Source: Desertivirga brevis (GTDB lineage: Bacteria; Bacteroidota; Bacteroidia; Sphingobacteriales; Sphingobacteriaceae). From it: DNA of 64,000 bases. The translations under genes were made by a program, and so were the position numbers. The notes beneath the pieces were generated by a model, which worked only from the letters and a program-made list of their open reading frames with translations, had not been told where the DNA came from and made no database searches. Below, piece by piece: positions 8,821-18,304 of this stretch. The DNA lies in the NCBI RefSeq assembly GCF_017355835.1, contig NZ_JAFEWF010000001.1, positions 868,001-932,000 of the forward strand, given 5' to 3'. Positions within the stretch are counted from its first letter, which is position 1. Each line of letters starts with the position of its first letter.

Positions 8821-8856
8821 AAAGCCGCCTCCTTCCTGGGGCGGCTTTCTTTTTAT
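8821..8856 (+). terminator. Rho-independent terminator of ompA-like gene
   Basis: 9-bp perfect stem AAAGCCGCC / GGCGGCTTT (8821-8829 and 8840-8848) followed by a T-rich tail. Confidence 0.85.
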
Positions 8857-8923
8857 ATTCATCCAATTGTCTTATTTCCTTCAATAATTCGAGTATTTCG
8901 AATAATTTCTCTAGTATAGCCTT

Positions 8924-9619
8924 ATGCTGGTTTCCTTAACAATTGTCAGATACAAACCCCTATTTGTACCCCTTGCCTTCATGTCCATGGCCCTTCACCG
9001 GCTCCCACTTATGCTTAACAGAAATTGCAGCTTCTGGAAGTTAATGGGAAGTGGAAAAAATGGCACTTTTGATTTGAAGCCGGACTATAAACAATGGGCT
9101 CTAATCGCCGTCTGGAAGGATCAACAAGCATTTGAATCATTCAAGAATTCCTCATTCATCTCCTCCTGGTGGAAGACTTTCTGCACGGAAACTTACACCA
9201 TTTTAAGTACCCCTATAGCAAGTCATGGGAGTTGGGATAAGCAAAATCCATTCAAGACTTCTGAGAATATTCAATTTGACGGACCTGTAGCTGTTCTTAC
9301 AAGGGCTACCATCAGGTTTAACCGTTTAAAGAATTTCTGGCAAAATGTAGATAAAGTAGCAGGTATTATGACCGATGCAAAGGGATATATCACCTCATTC
9401 GGCATTGGTGAGACTCCATTTTTTCGCCAGGCCACTTTTTCTGTTTGGGAAAGTCTTGATGATGTAAAAGCATTTGCTTATCGTTCTACTGAACACAGGG
9501 AGGTAATTCAAAAGACAAGGGATGAGAACTGGTACAGCGAAGAACTGTTTGCAAGATTTAAACCTCTTGCTACCTTTGGCACCTTAAACGGAAAAGATCC
9601 ACTAGCTGGAATAATATAA
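8924..9619 (+). CDS. Spheroidene monooxygenase (CrtA)-like protein
   Basis: 231 residues. The sequence carries the conserved blocks of the CrtA family: FWKLMGSG near 37, GPVAVLTRATIR near 118, SFGIGETPFFRQATFSVW near 163, the HREVIQKTR...WYSEELFARF block near 195-215 and GKDPL near the C-terminus. CrtA enzymes are haem-type oxygenases that add keto groups to acyclic carotenoids. Bacteroidota homologues may act on other substrates. No other carotenoid gene is visible in the window. The 82-residue gene downstream starts 2 nt after its stop and is probably co-translated. Confidence 0.75.
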   Translation: MLVSLTIVRYKPLFVPLAFMSMALHRLPLMLNRNCSFWKLMGSGKNGTFDLKPDYKQWALIAVWKDQQAFESFKNSSFISSWWKTFCTETYTILSTPIASHGSWDKQNPFKTSENIQFDGPVAVLTRATIRFNRLKNFWQNVDKVAGIMTDAKGYITSFGIGETPFFRQATFSVWESLDDVKAFAYRSTEHREVIQKTRDENWYSEELFARFKPLATFGTLNGKDPLAGII

Positions 9620-9621
9620 TT

Positions 9622-9870
9622 ATGAGAGTTGTTGCGGAATTACCACGCCCGGATTGCAAGATTACGATCTTCTCAATGAATATGAAGTTTGTGATTAAAT
9701 TTGAACAGGGAGTATTAGAACAAACTTACAAGTTATCCGAAATGGACGTCACAGGTGGATTGGATGGAGTATTTCAATTACTTGACGAAGAATTTATTGC
9801 CAGTGTTGTTGAGCGGTTTAAAGGTATGAACCATGATTTCCACGATGCTTATCAAAGACATGAGGTATAG
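9622..9870 (+). CDS. Conserved small protein linked to CrtA-like gene
   Basis: 82 residues, starting MRVVAELPRPDCKITIFSMN, soluble, with no signal peptide or membrane segment. It starts 2 nt after the CrtA-like stop codon, so translational coupling is likely. The reading (KFVIKFEQGVLEQTYKL, then FQLLDEEFIASVVERF) looks like a genuine folded alpha/beta protein and resembles uncharacterised Bacteroidota proteins. No function can be assigned. The stop lies 8 bp from the convergent kinase gene's stop with no obvious terminator between. Confidence 0.75.
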   Translation: MRVVAELPRPDCKITIFSMNMKFVIKFEQGVLEQTYKLSEMDVTGGLDGVFQLLDEEFIASVVERFKGMNHDFHDAYQRHEV

Positions 9871-9877
9871 TAGTTTT

Positions 9878-10759
9878 TTATATCCATTGCTTAAGACAGC
9901 GTTGTATATCGTTCAGATACCCTCGTCCAAAGATGTTTAGATGAATTAACAGCGGGTACAAGTTCCAAAAACTAACTCTCCTCTCCCATCCGCTTTCCAA
10001 TGGGAAGCTTTCCTGGTAAGAAGCATAAAAATCAGGGCCAAAACCTCCGAAAAGCTGCGTCATGGCGATGTCCACTTCACGGTGAGAAAATGCAACCGCC
10101 GGATCAATTAAATAAGGGCTATTTGCAGAATCGATCAAATAATTACCTGACCACAAATCGCCGTGAACTAGCGCGGGAGGCTGATCTGGAATAATTTCTT
10201 GAGTTTTGTTAAATAGAATCTCAAACTTCCCTTTTAATTCTTTGTCAATTAATCTTTGAGCTGATGCCAGTTCAACCTGAACCTTCAGTCTTTGCTCTGT
10301 AAAGAATTCTGCTATCGAATCAAATTTTCCGTTTTGTTGACTTATGGATCCCATGTAATTATTATGGTCCAGGCCATAGTATGAATTTGAACACTTGTGC
10401 ACTTCGGCGAGTTGAGTACCTAAAGTAGATTGGGCCTTAGGTGAGTTAACTCCTCTTTCTATAAACTGAAGGATCAAATATTGCTCATTAGCCACTTCTC
10501 CAAATGCAATCACTTCAGGTGATGCTATTTTACATGTTTCAGCTATAGCCCTTAAACCAGCAGCTTCAGCAATAAACATTCCCTGGTATTCTGTCGCATT
10601 ATTTACTTTGAGAAAAAACCGATTTGAACAATAATTTACCAAATAGCAATTATTGATAGAACCACCCGAGACAGGCTGAATAACATTTACCTCTCCTCTT
10701 ATTCCAAGACGGTCTGCCAGTGCTATATTTAATCCATCTTTAAGATTCATACTTAACAT
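9878..10759 (-). CDS. Fructosamine/ketosamine-3-kinase family protein
   Basis: 293 residues with an aminoglycoside-phosphotransferase-like kinase fold. Visible motifs are FFLKVN (Lys51, ATP-binding), [10 protein letters not shown] with catalytic Asp201 and Asn206, and LIDPA with Asp219. The family phosphorylates fructosamines on glycated proteins, or related ribulosamines, leading to deglycation in the cytoplasm. Start ATG at 10759; a second ATG three codons in is equally possible. It is divergent from lepA across a short gap. Confidence 0.87.
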   Translation of the reverse strand: MLSMNLKDGLNIALADRLGIRGEVNVIQPVSGGSINNCYLVNYCSNRFFLKVNNATEYQGMFIAEAAGLRAIAETCKIASPEVIAFGEVANEQYLILQFIERGVNSPKAQSTLGTQLAEVHKCSNSYYGLDHNNYMGSISQQNGKFDSIAEFFTEQRLKVQVELASAQRLIDKELKGKFEILFNKTQEIIPDQPPALVHGDLWSGNYLIDSANSPYLIDPAVAFSHREVDIAMTQLFGGFGPDFYASYQESFPLESGWERRVSFWNLYPLLIHLNIFGRGYLNDIQRCLKQWI

Positions 10760-10873
10760 AAAAAGTTATTTTTTTATTATTGAAGCTTCCCAGAACAAAA
10801 AACCCTTCTTGCACCCTCTTTTGCAGCAATCTAAAAGTAAACAAAGACCCAACAATTATTCTAATGAAAAGTC

Positions 10874-10881
10874 TATCTTTG
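10874..10881 (+). promoter_or_regulatory. -7 box of lepA
   Basis: TATCTTTG, exact match to TANNTTTG, 8 nt before the lepA ATG at 10890. The -33 element is weak. Confidence 0.55.
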
Positions 10882-10889
10882 TTGTTCAA

Positions 10890-12677
10890 ATGAAGCATAT
10901 TCGTAACTTTTGCATTATTGCACACATCGATCACGGAAAGAGTACATTAGCTGATCGATTACTGGAATATACCAATACAATCACTCAACGTGAAGCTCAG
11001 GCACAATTGCTTGACGATATGGATCTTGAGCGTGAACGTGGAATAACCATTAAGAGTCACGCCATCCAGATGAATTATAAACAAGATGGTGAAGACTATG
11101 TGCTTAACCTTATCGATACTCCTGGACACGTTGACTTTTCATACGAGGTTTCCCGGTCTATTGCTGCCTGCGAAGGGGCATTATTAATTGTAGATGCAGC
11201 TCAGGGTATTCAAGCTCAAACTATCTCCAACTTATACCTCGCACTGGAGCACGATCTGGAGATCATTCCGATCCTGAATAAAATGGACCTTCCGGGCGCA
11301 ATGCCTGAGGAGGTAAAAGACCAGATCATCGATTTGATCGGGTGTAAACGTGAAGATATTATTCCAGCTTCCGGTAAAACGGGAATGGGAGTTTATGATA
11401 TTTTAAGAGCAATTGTAGAGCGCGTTCCTGCTCCGGTAGGTAATCCGGAGGGAGAATTGCAAGCTTTGATCTTTGACTCGGTGTTTAATTCCTTCCGCGG
11501 TATCATCGCCTACTTCAAGGTAGTGAATGGTGAGATCAGAAAGGGAGATAAAGTAAAATTTATTGCTACCGGAAAAGAATACTTTGCAGATGAGGTTGGA
11601 ACGCTAAAACTTCAGCAACAGCCAAAAGATGTGATTAAAACAGGTGATGTAGGCTACATTATCTCAGGAATAAAGGAAGCACGTGAAGTTAAGGTGGGTG
11701 ATACCATAACAACGGTTGACCGCCCTTCGAAAGATGCTATTCAAGGTTTTGAGGAAGTTAAACCAATGGTATTTGCAGGTATTTATCCTGTTGATACCGA
11801 GGATTATGAAGAGCTCCGCGAAAGCATGCATAAACTGCAGTTGAATGATGCCTCTATCGTATTTGAGCCAGAATCGTCTGCGGCATTAGGATTCGGTTTC
11901 CGTTGTGGTTTCCTTGGAATGCTTCACATGGAGATCATCCAGGAACGCCTTGAACGGGAGTTCAACATGACCGTTATCACCACTGTACCGAACGTATCCT
12001 ATATAGCATATACTACTAAGGGCGATGAGGTACAGGTAAACAATCCATCAGATCTTCCTGACCCAAGTAGGATTGATAAGATCGAAGAACCTTATATCAA
12101 GGCGAATATTATTACGAAGGCAGAATTTGTTGGGCCGGTAATGTCTCTATGTATTCAAAAGAGAGGAATTATTGTTAATCAATCATACCTTACTTCAGAC
12201 CGTGTCGAGTTGGTTTTTGAAATGCCGATGGGAGAAATCGTATTTGATTTCTACGACCGGCTAAAAACCATATCAAAGGGTTATGCATCGTTTGACTACC
12301 ATCAGATCGGTTACCGTCAATCTGACCTCGTAAGATTAGATATTCGATTAAATGATGAACCTGTGGATGCTCTTTCCTCTTTAATTCACAGAAGCAATGC
12401 TTACGACTTCGGTAAGAGGATCTGTGAAAAATTAAAGGAGCTTCTTCCTCGTCAACAGTTCGAGATTAAAATTCAGGCGTCAATCGGTGCTAAAGTAATA
12501 GCAAGAGAAACCATTAGCGCCCTTCGTAAAGACGTAACTGCTAAATGTTACGGTGGTGACATTTCCCGGAAGAGGAAGCTATTGGAGAAACAAAAACAAG
12601 GTAAGAAACGGATGCGCCAAGTTGGAAACGTAGAAATTCCTCAATCGGCGTTTATGGCAGTATTGAAGCTGGATTAG
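10890..12677 (+). CDS. lepA: Elongation factor 4 (LepA) ribosomal back-translocase
   Basis: 595 residues from the ATG at 10890. The frame stays open for 27 codons upstream, but [19 protein letters not shown] is the family N-terminus and the promoter box lies inside that extension. Domain order: GTPase with G1 AHIDHGKST (11-19), G3 DTPGHVDF and G4 NKMDLP; domain II; EF-G-like III and V; and the LepA-specific C-terminal domain rich in Lys/Arg ([15 protein letters not shown]). It binds ribosomes and helps resolve stalled or mistranslocated complexes under stress. It is followed by folD after 113 bp. Confidence 0.97.
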   Translation: MKHIRNFCIIAHIDHGKSTLADRLLEYTNTITQREAQAQLLDDMDLERERGITIKSHAIQMNYKQDGEDYVLNLIDTPGHVDFSYEVSRSIAACEGALLIVDAAQGIQAQTISNLYLALEHDLEIIPILNKMDLPGAMPEEVKDQIIDLIGCKREDIIPASGKTGMGVYDILRAIVERVPAPVGNPEGELQALIFDSVFNSFRGIIAYFKVVNGEIRKGDKVKFIATGKEYFADEVGTLKLQQQPKDVIKTGDVGYIISGIKEAREVKVGDTITTVDRPSKDAIQGFEEVKPMVFAGIYPVDTEDYEELRESMHKLQLNDASIVFEPESSAALGFGFRCGFLGMLHMEIIQERLEREFNMTVITTVPNVSYIAYTTKGDEVQVNNPSDLPDPSRIDKIEEPYIKANIITKAEFVGPVMSLCIQKRGIIVNQSYLTSDRVELVFEMPMGEIVFDFYDRLKTISKGYASFDYHQIGYRQSDLVRLDIRLNDEPVDALSSLIHRSNAYDFGKRICEKLKELLPRQQFEIKIQASIGAKVIARETISALRKDVTAKCYGGDISRKRKLLEKQKQGKKRMRQVGNVEIPQSAFMAVLKLD

Positions 12678-12790
12678 TCCCCTCTACCCCTTTACATAGG
12701 GTGTGGATGACACATAGAATAAAATTAACTTTTAACCTATCAACCTGATCCCCCTTTAGGGGATTAAGAGGCTTAGGGAATTAGAGCTAC

Positions 12791-13672
12791 ATGAATTTAC
12801 TAGATGGAAAATACGTTTCAGAAAAACTGAAACAAGAAATAGCAGTCGAGGCTGCAGAAGTATTAGCAACTACCGGACGTAAACCGCACCTCGTTGCCAT
12901 TTTGGTTGGAAATGACGGAGGGAGTGAAACTTACGTTGCCAGCAAAATGAAGAACTGTGAGAAGGTAGGATTCAAATCTTCCCTGATCCGATACGATGAT
13001 TCCGTTTCTGAGGCCGAACTTCTTGCTAAGGTGGAGGAGATCAACCAGGATCCGGAAGTAGATGGACTAATTGTTCAGCTGCCTCTGCCCAAACATATTG
13101 ATCCGGAGAAAGTAACAGAGAAAATAGATCACAGAAAAGACGTGGATGGCTTCCACCCTATCAACCTTGGAAGAATGATGCGTAATCTTCCTTGTTTTAT
13201 TCCAGCTACGCCTTACGGTATAATGCTTATGCTTGAAGAATACAAGATTGAAACATCAGGAAAGCACTGCGTAGTGATCGGAAGAAGCAATATTGTAGGA
13301 AGCCCAATGAGCATCCTTATGGCAAGGAACGCTGCCCCGGGAAACTGTACAGTAACCCTTACCCACAGCCGTACTCAAAATCTTGAGGAGGTTATACGTT
13401 CTGCCGATATTATTGTAGCTGCCATAGGTAAAAAGAACTTCGTAACTGCTGATATGGTAAAGGAAGGAGCTGTTGTAATTGATGTGGGAATTAACCGGGA
13501 AGTTTCTGAAACTACTAAGTCCGGATATAAACTTTACGGAGATGTGGATTTTGAAAACGTTGCTCCTAAAGCAAGCTGGATCACCCCTGTTCCTGGAGGT
13601 GTTGGATTAATGACCATTGTTGGCTTATTAAAAAACACTTTGGCTTCAGCTAAAAAAGAGATCTACAAATAA
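12791..13672 (+). CDS. folD: Bifunctional methylenetetrahydrofolate dehydrogenase/cyclohydrolase
   Basis: 293 residues, normal for FolD. The catalytic motif [10 protein letters not shown] holds Tyr48 and Lys52. DVDGFHPIN and the NADP-binding GRSNIVGSP near 165 follow, and the C-terminal PVPGGVG is present. It interconverts 5,10-methylene-THF and 10-formyl-THF in the cytoplasm for purine and formyl-Met synthesis. The gap after lepA holds a small palindrome (ATCCCC/GGGGAT around 12750-12768) with no T-tract. A strong terminator follows at 13709. Confidence 0.97.
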   Translation: MNLLDGKYVSEKLKQEIAVEAAEVLATTGRKPHLVAILVGNDGGSETYVASKMKNCEKVGFKSSLIRYDDSVSEAELLAKVEEINQDPEVDGLIVQLPLPKHIDPEKVTEKIDHRKDVDGFHPINLGRMMRNLPCFIPATPYGIMLMLEEYKIETSGKHCVVIGRSNIVGSPMSILMARNAAPGNCTVTLTHSRTQNLEEVIRSADIIVAAIGKKNFVTADMVKEGAVVIDVGINREVSETTKSGYKLYGDVDFENVAPKASWITPVPGGVGLMTIVGLLKNTLASAKKEIYK

Positions 13673-13708
13673 GAGACGTTGTCTTAAGACCGACATACAA
13701 ATTTAAAT

Positions 13709-13768
13709 GACGGAATTTAGAGACTTGGTTTTGCAATAGAAACCTCTCTAAATTCCGTCTTTTGTTTT
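13709..13768. terminator. Bidirectional terminator between folD and GH105
   Basis: Perfect 15-bp inverted repeat: 13709-13723 pairs with 13745-13759, followed by TTTTGTTTT on the plus strand. It separates two convergent genes. Confidence 0.85.
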
Positions 13769-13781
13769 AGGTCCCCTGACC

Positions 13782-15011
13782 TTACTTTTTTGTCAGCTTT
13801 TCAAGCTTTAAGATCTCTACACCCGCATCGATAAGCGGACCAGTTCCATGCTTTTCATTTAGTCCTACCGGTCGATTGTAGTAGAACGGCAAGTTGTCCT
13901 GGATTCCAGTACCTACACAAATATCCTTTAGCTGGTATTGTTCGTTGAGTTTATGTTTCTTCAAACCTTCCCAACCTGTTTTTGCAATAGAAGCATATCG
14001 CTTATCAATCCAGCCTTCGTTAATAGCGTGTGCGATACCATAAACGAACATGGCTGTACAAGAAGACTCCAAATAAGAATCTTCCTTATCCAGGATTTGA
14101 TGCCATAATCCATCTCCATTCTGATAGTGGGCCAATCCCAGGATCTGCTCTTCCAATAACTTTTTGATGTCCTTCTTCCTTGAATCATTATCACTCAATT
14201 TATCCAGTAAACGTACTTTAGACAATAACATCCATCCATTACATCTTCCCCAATGCGCTACACCATTCCTCTTTAAATCAGTATAATAGGTATGCCAATA
14301 AATACCTTTTTCTTTATCCCATAGATAGTTATGAAAGTTTTTCACTTGCTTAACCGCATCATCCAAATATTTCTTATCCCCCGTTAACGCTCCCATATTA
14401 GCAAGAAAAGGAACACTCATGTAAAGGTCGTCAGCCCATAGGGTCATCTTATGGGGAAATGCTCTCACAAAAGTTCCGTCCTGCATTCTAGGTCTTTCCT
14501 TAATTAAGTGGTTGGCAGCCTTTTCTACATAAGTCTTGTATTCAGGTCTCGGATCTTTTGCATAAACCTCAATAACACTTGCACTCATAGCTCCGAAATC
14601 GTCAAGCTCCTCCATTGTGAAGAACTCACCATATGGATAGGTGTAATGCTTTACATCATTTTTAAAACGCTGTTGGAATGTTCGGTAATTGTCAAAACCA
14701 AAGGCCACATGACGAGTGGCGTAGTTAAAATATTTCGGATCATTCAAGTAATTTCCCAAATTGATCATTGCCAGGTTTAAAACTCCATGGGCATAATGCC
14801 AACCAGTATAGGGACTTGCATATTTTACTTTTACATTTTCGGGGATGTCTGTAGAGGATTGATAGAACTTCTTTGTTTCGGTATCCTCAAATCCAAGGAC
14901 GGTTTCTTTGATTACCTGATCGGCAATTTTTCGAACAACTTCTTCATTGGTTTGAGCTGAAACTCCTTCAAAAAGTAAAAAGCAAATTAGTAATGAGGCT
15001 ATACGTTTCAT
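13782..15011 (-). CDS. GH105-family unsaturated rhamnogalacturonyl hydrolase
   Basis: 409 residues. Signal peptide 1-19 (ending VSA|QT) directs it to the periplasm. An (alpha/alpha)6 barrel is indicated by repeated helix pairs and the family motifs SPYTGWHYAHG (66-76), WADDLYMSVPFLA (192-204), which carries the catalytic Asp region, and AHWGRCNGW (252-260). GH88/GH105 enzymes remove the 4,5-unsaturated uronic acid left by pectate or rhamnogalacturonan lyases. It fits with the GH28 and DUF4450-like enzymes further along, but is separated from them and probably transcribed alone. Confidence 0.88.
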   Translation of the reverse strand: MKRIASLLICFLLFEGVSAQTNEEVVRKIADQVIKETVLGFEDTETKKFYQSSTDIPENVKVKYASPYTGWHYAHGVLNLAMINLGNYLNDPKYFNYATRHVAFGFDNYRTFQQRFKNDVKHYTYPYGEFFTMEELDDFGAMSASVIEVYAKDPRPEYKTYVEKAANHLIKERPRMQDGTFVRAFPHKMTLWADDLYMSVPFLANMGALTGDKKYLDDAVKQVKNFHNYLWDKEKGIYWHTYYTDLKRNGVAHWGRCNGWMLLSKVRLLDKLSDNDSRKKDIKKLLEEQILGLAHYQNGDGLWHQILDKEDSYLESSCTAMFVYGIAHAINEGWIDKRYASIAKTGWEGLKKHKLNEQYQLKDICVGTGIQDNLPFYYNRPVGLNEKHGTGPLIDAGVEILKLEKLTKK

Positions 15012-15262
15012 GGTATTAAAATATTGTGAGGCCTAATTAAAAAACAAAATTTATAAACGAAGGTAAATTCGCCAGCTTATCAAAAATATTACACGATTGA
15101 CAAAGTGAAAACAGATCTGAAATTTTAAGACTTTGGAAGGTTCCCCAAATATATATCTTGACAAGTGACAGGCCTTTTTTTGATTTTTTTTAATTCGTGT
15201 GTAATGTTCCAGTTTGAAGTCCCGTATCGGTTACAGAATTAATAATTAACACGTTTTATTTT

Positions 15263-15754
15263 ATGAAAAAAATTACATCTATTCTTTTAACAATCTCTCT
15301 TGTAGCTTTAGGTTTTTCTTCTTGTAAAAAAGATGACGCAGAAAAAGTTGATGACCTGGAGGATATCAAATCAACCAAAATGAGCTGGAAATTTGATGGA
15401 ACAGCTAAAACAAGTACTACCTTATTTGCTCATAAAGACGAAGGAGACTTAACAGTTATTGGGGGCATTAATGAAACGGAAACATTGACCTTATATATCA
15501 GTGAGTTTCATGGCACAGGAGACTATAACGTTGATGATGAGGAAAACAGTATCCACTACGTTACTGCAGCCGGAATAAGTAATCCTGCCGCCCTTTTTGC
15601 TGCTAAAGATGGAGTAATTAAAATTACATCTTCTACTAATGGAGAGGTTAAAGGAACCTTCTCTGGCACCCTGGAAAATGCCTTAGATCAAACTAAACCA
15701 ATGACCGAAGGTAAATTTGAGGCCAAAATTGTCACCGGTAGCAACTTTGACTAA
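15263..15754 (+). CDS. Bacteroidota lipoprotein, beta-rich, unknown function
   Basis: 163 residues. Lipoprotein signal MKKITSILLTISLVALGFSSC with Cys21. An acidic linker (KKDDAEKVDDLED) is followed by a beta-rich domain of about 125 residues (KMSWKFDG, then VKGTFSGTLE and EGKFEAKI at the end). The pattern of a short domain ending in a TFSGTL...GKFEAKI hairpin recalls DUF6252-like lipoproteins; this is a by-eye resemblance. It is probably anchored to the outer membrane. Monocistronic, with a terminator hairpin at 15764. Confidence 0.75.
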   Translation: MKKITSILLTISLVALGFSSCKKDDAEKVDDLEDIKSTKMSWKFDGTAKTSTTLFAHKDEGDLTVIGGINETETLTLYISEFHGTGDYNVDDEENSIHYVTAAGISNPAALFAAKDGVIKITSSTNGEVKGTFSGTLENALDQTKPMTEGKFEAKIVTGSNFD

Positions 15755-15763
15755 TTAACGCAA

Positions 15764-15794
15764 AGGCTATCCAAATAAATTACTTGGATAGCCT
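15764..15794 (+). terminator. Terminator after lipoprotein gene
   Basis: Perfect 11-bp stem AGGCTATCCAA / TTGGATAGCCT (15764-15774 and 15784-15794); T-rich tail short. Confidence 0.65.
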
Positions 15795-15829
15795 CTTGTA
15801 TTACTATAACAATCATTCAACCAACCCTT

Positions 15830-16117
15830 CTACGAACTATAAGAAGGATCTGGATCTGCAGAAAAGTTATCATACTTATTCGGATAGTTTCCTTGCTGAG
15901 TAGATCCCTGCTGTGAGCTAACCTTCGCAAACTGACCTTTAACCTGATCAATATAGGGCTTTACTTTATCAGTGTAAGGCTTAGCCTTTTCCATCCATTC
16001 GGGAGCCTTTGCTTTTAAATCATCTGCAATTGAAGTTCCATCAGGACGCTTTTTAGTAATATAGTGTGCACCCGCTGCCACTGCAGCTCCTGTGACTAAT
16101 AATCTTAATAATCCCAT
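15830..16117 (-). CDS. Small YtxH-like membrane-anchored protein
   Basis: 95 residues. An N-terminal hydrophobic segment (LLRLLVTGAAVAAGAHYIT, about 3-21) is followed by an amphipathic, Lys-rich repeat region (MEKAKPYTDKVKPYIDQVKGQF) and a disordered Gln/Ser/Asn/Pro tail. The architecture resembles YtxH-type envelope stress proteins. It lies downstream of susD on the same strand, but a strong terminator at 16191-16239 separates them, so it is probably independent. Confidence 0.65.
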   Translation of the reverse strand: MGLLRLLVTGAAVAAGAHYITKKRPDGTSIADDLKAKAPEWMEKAKPYTDKVKPYIDQVKGQFAKVSSQQGSTQQGNYPNKYDNFSADPDPSYSS

Positions 16118-16190
16118 AGTTATCTGTTAAAGCCTAATTAAAACAAAGGTGATGCCAATCTTTTAAAAAATAATATTCTCATCCCCCTAA

Positions 16191-16239
16191 AATAGCAATG
16201 GGATAAAACTTCATGCAGAAGATTTATCCCATTGCTATT
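16191..16239 (-). terminator. Terminator of susC-susD operon
   Basis: Perfect 17-bp inverted repeat: 16191-16207 pairs with 16223-16239. On the minus strand the stem is followed by TTTTAGG. Confidence 0.8.
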
Positions 16240-16256
16240 TATATCCTTTTTAGTAC

Positions 16257-18293
16257 TTATGGTTGAGGCAATCCATAACCATTGGTAACTTTTCCTTTAG
16301 ACTGACGGATCGTCTCTGAAGGAATTGGCCAATAATATCTTGGCGGATCACCTGCAGAAGTAATTCCTGACAAAAGATTCCTTTTATAAACAGACTCATG
16401 GGTAGCAATATCAATCCCCCAATTAGTTCTAACATACCCTTGAGCCTGCAAAGCGATAGCCTCTGCACTTCCTGGAGCAATATAGCGGAACAGCCCTTGT
16501 ATAGCAACATTGTGATTAACTCCAACAACCTTACTTGCTACTGCCGGTATTTTTGTATAATCGTACTGTCCTCTCCATCCCGGGTAAAGAGCCGGGTTAG
16601 AAACATCCGGATCGAAGGTTAAAGGATTCGGTAAATTAACCATTTTAGTCCAAATGTAGGCGGGTATTTCATTTCCGTTCGAAAAGCGATGGTAACCTTG
16701 TGTTCTGATATTATTAATCATGGTTGCCATCTCCTGCTGAACTGCTATTGCTCTTTCAGGAAAAGTACCGGAGCGAATTAGATCCCAGCGACGGGTGCCC
16801 TCTCCTAGTAACTCTAGCTTGCGCTCTTGTAAAATAGCTTCCTTCAATGCCTGCCCAGATAAAGCCGGAAGATTATTAGTTGAATTACCAAATGCTCTTT
16901 GGCGGACCTGATTCACCAGATCGATCGCATCATTCTCGCCGAGCTCCGCCTTTGCTTCCGCAAGCATCAAAATTACATCTGCCATCCGTAACACCGGCCA
17001 GTTCATTCCCGAAGCTCTTTGAGCTGCAACGTAAGGGGGATTCATACGATTATCATCCCACTTATTCGTTGAAATTCCACCTGTATTCTTATTTCCCGGC
17101 ACAAATGATAGCATCATTTCGTTGCCATCTCCCTTACTGCCCGTCACAGCAACACTTACATCTCTCCTTTTATCATCGTTCCTGTATTCACCATAGTAAA
17201 CTGTGGGGACAATACGAAGGGCACCAAAAACCTTTGTAGGTGCTGCATTGGCACTACCTCCATCAGATGGTCGGCCAAAAGCATAGGGATATTCACCATT
17301 GGTTAAAGTTTGGCCCACCTGGTAATTACCGATTTCAAATAATGATTCCGGACTCACCTGCAGATCATGTGCATATTGAAAATGCCGTTGAAATGGATTC
17401 TTAGCAACCGTTCTTGTATCTGCGGTGATCAACCCAGCTGATCCTTTGTTATCCAGCGCTTTCTGAAAATAAGTCTTTGCAATTTGATAATAGTTCAAGT
17501 AATCAGAACGCCTTGCATATACGGATTTATTAACCTCGTTGCCCTTCTTTGTGAAAGTTACGTTTCCGTACAAATCACCGATATCTGTTCTGATAGTTTG
17601 GTAACCTCCTGAAGAAAGTGCGATCTGACCAATTAATGCATTGCATAGTGTTCTGGAAAAGCGTTCTGCATTGATTCCTCCCTCGCCTATTCTATACATG
17701 AAAGGTTCCACTCGCTTCAAGTCTTCAATAAGATTGTCATAAATTACGAAACGTGACGTTAAAGTATAGTCTTCAATAATTGTATTTTCGTACCCGTAGG
17801 GAACATCTCCGAAGTGTTTTATCAAGTCATAATAGCAAAAGGCTCTCATAGTAATTGCCTCGCCATACAATTGAGTCCAGGCAGAGGTTCTCCCAGCGGC
17901 GATGTCCTCTTTGTATTCAGCTTTCTCAGCGATAAGTGAAGCTGCTTTTGCCGCTCGAGCAATGGTTGCATAAAGTCCGTTAAATCCTCCTGATACTGCG
18001 TCAATAGTAAGAAGCTCTGGCTTTAAAATAGCATTTAAATTATTGCTGGAGTTATCCTCGGGATAAATTTCAGCGTCAGATCCTATTGGATCATTCCATC
18101 TGTAGGTACCCATAATACTATTTTGCCGGTAATTTGCGTAGCCCCAGGAAAGAATTTTAAAGGTTTCTGCAGGAGTTGAAGTAACAAATTCATCGTCAAC
18201 GCTTGATGGAGATTTTGCATCAAGGAAGTCTTCCTTACACTTGGTGAAAGTCAGACAGACTGCAATTCCTAATATATATTTTAATCTTCTCAT
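16257..18293 (-). CDS. RagB/SusD-family nutrient uptake lipoprotein
   Basis: 678 residues. A lipoprotein signal peptide with Cys19 (LTFTKC) is followed by EDFLDAKSPSSVDDE, the usual SusD N-terminus. TPR-like helices with ARAAKAASLIAEKAEYKE and an NRPVLR-like block (MNWPVLRMADVILMLAEAKAELGE) identify the SusD/RagB fold, and ERKLELLGEGTRRWDLIRSG is the C-terminal signature. It forms the surface lid of the SusCD transporter and binds a glycan. It lies 11 bp downstream of susC in the same operon. The ligand is not predictable from sequence. Confidence 0.94.
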   Translation of the reverse strand: MRRLKYILGIAVCLTFTKCKEDFLDAKSPSSVDDEFVTSTPAETFKILSWGYANYRQNSIMGTYRWNDPIGSDAEIYPEDNSSNNLNAILKPELLTIDAVSGGFNGLYATIARAAKAASLIAEKAEYKEDIAAGRTSAWTQLYGEAITMRAFCYYDLIKHFGDVPYGYENTIIEDYTLTSRFVIYDNLIEDLKRVEPFMYRIGEGGINAERFSRTLCNALIGQIALSSGGYQTIRTDIGDLYGNVTFTKKGNEVNKSVYARRSDYLNYYQIAKTYFQKALDNKGSAGLITADTRTVAKNPFQRHFQYAHDLQVSPESLFEIGNYQVGQTLTNGEYPYAFGRPSDGGSANAAPTKVFGALRIVPTVYYGEYRNDDKRRDVSVAVTGSKGDGNEMMLSFVPGNKNTGGISTNKWDDNRMNPPYVAAQRASGMNWPVLRMADVILMLAEAKAELGENDAIDLVNQVRQRAFGNSTNNLPALSGQALKEAILQERKLELLGEGTRRWDLIRSGTFPERAIAVQQEMATMINNIRTQGYHRFSNGNEIPAYIWTKMVNLPNPLTFDPDVSNPALYPGWRGQYDYTKIPAVASKVVGVNHNVAIQGLFRYIAPGSAEAIALQAQGYVRTNWGIDIATHESVYKRNLLSGITSAGDPPRYYWPIPSETIRQSKGKVTNGYGLPQP

Positions 18294-18304
18294 TACTTTA
18301 AATT

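Noticed and set aside
12750..12768. Small palindrome between lepA and folD as a terminator
   Set aside because: Six-bp arms without a T-run; more like a short dispersed GC-rich repeat.
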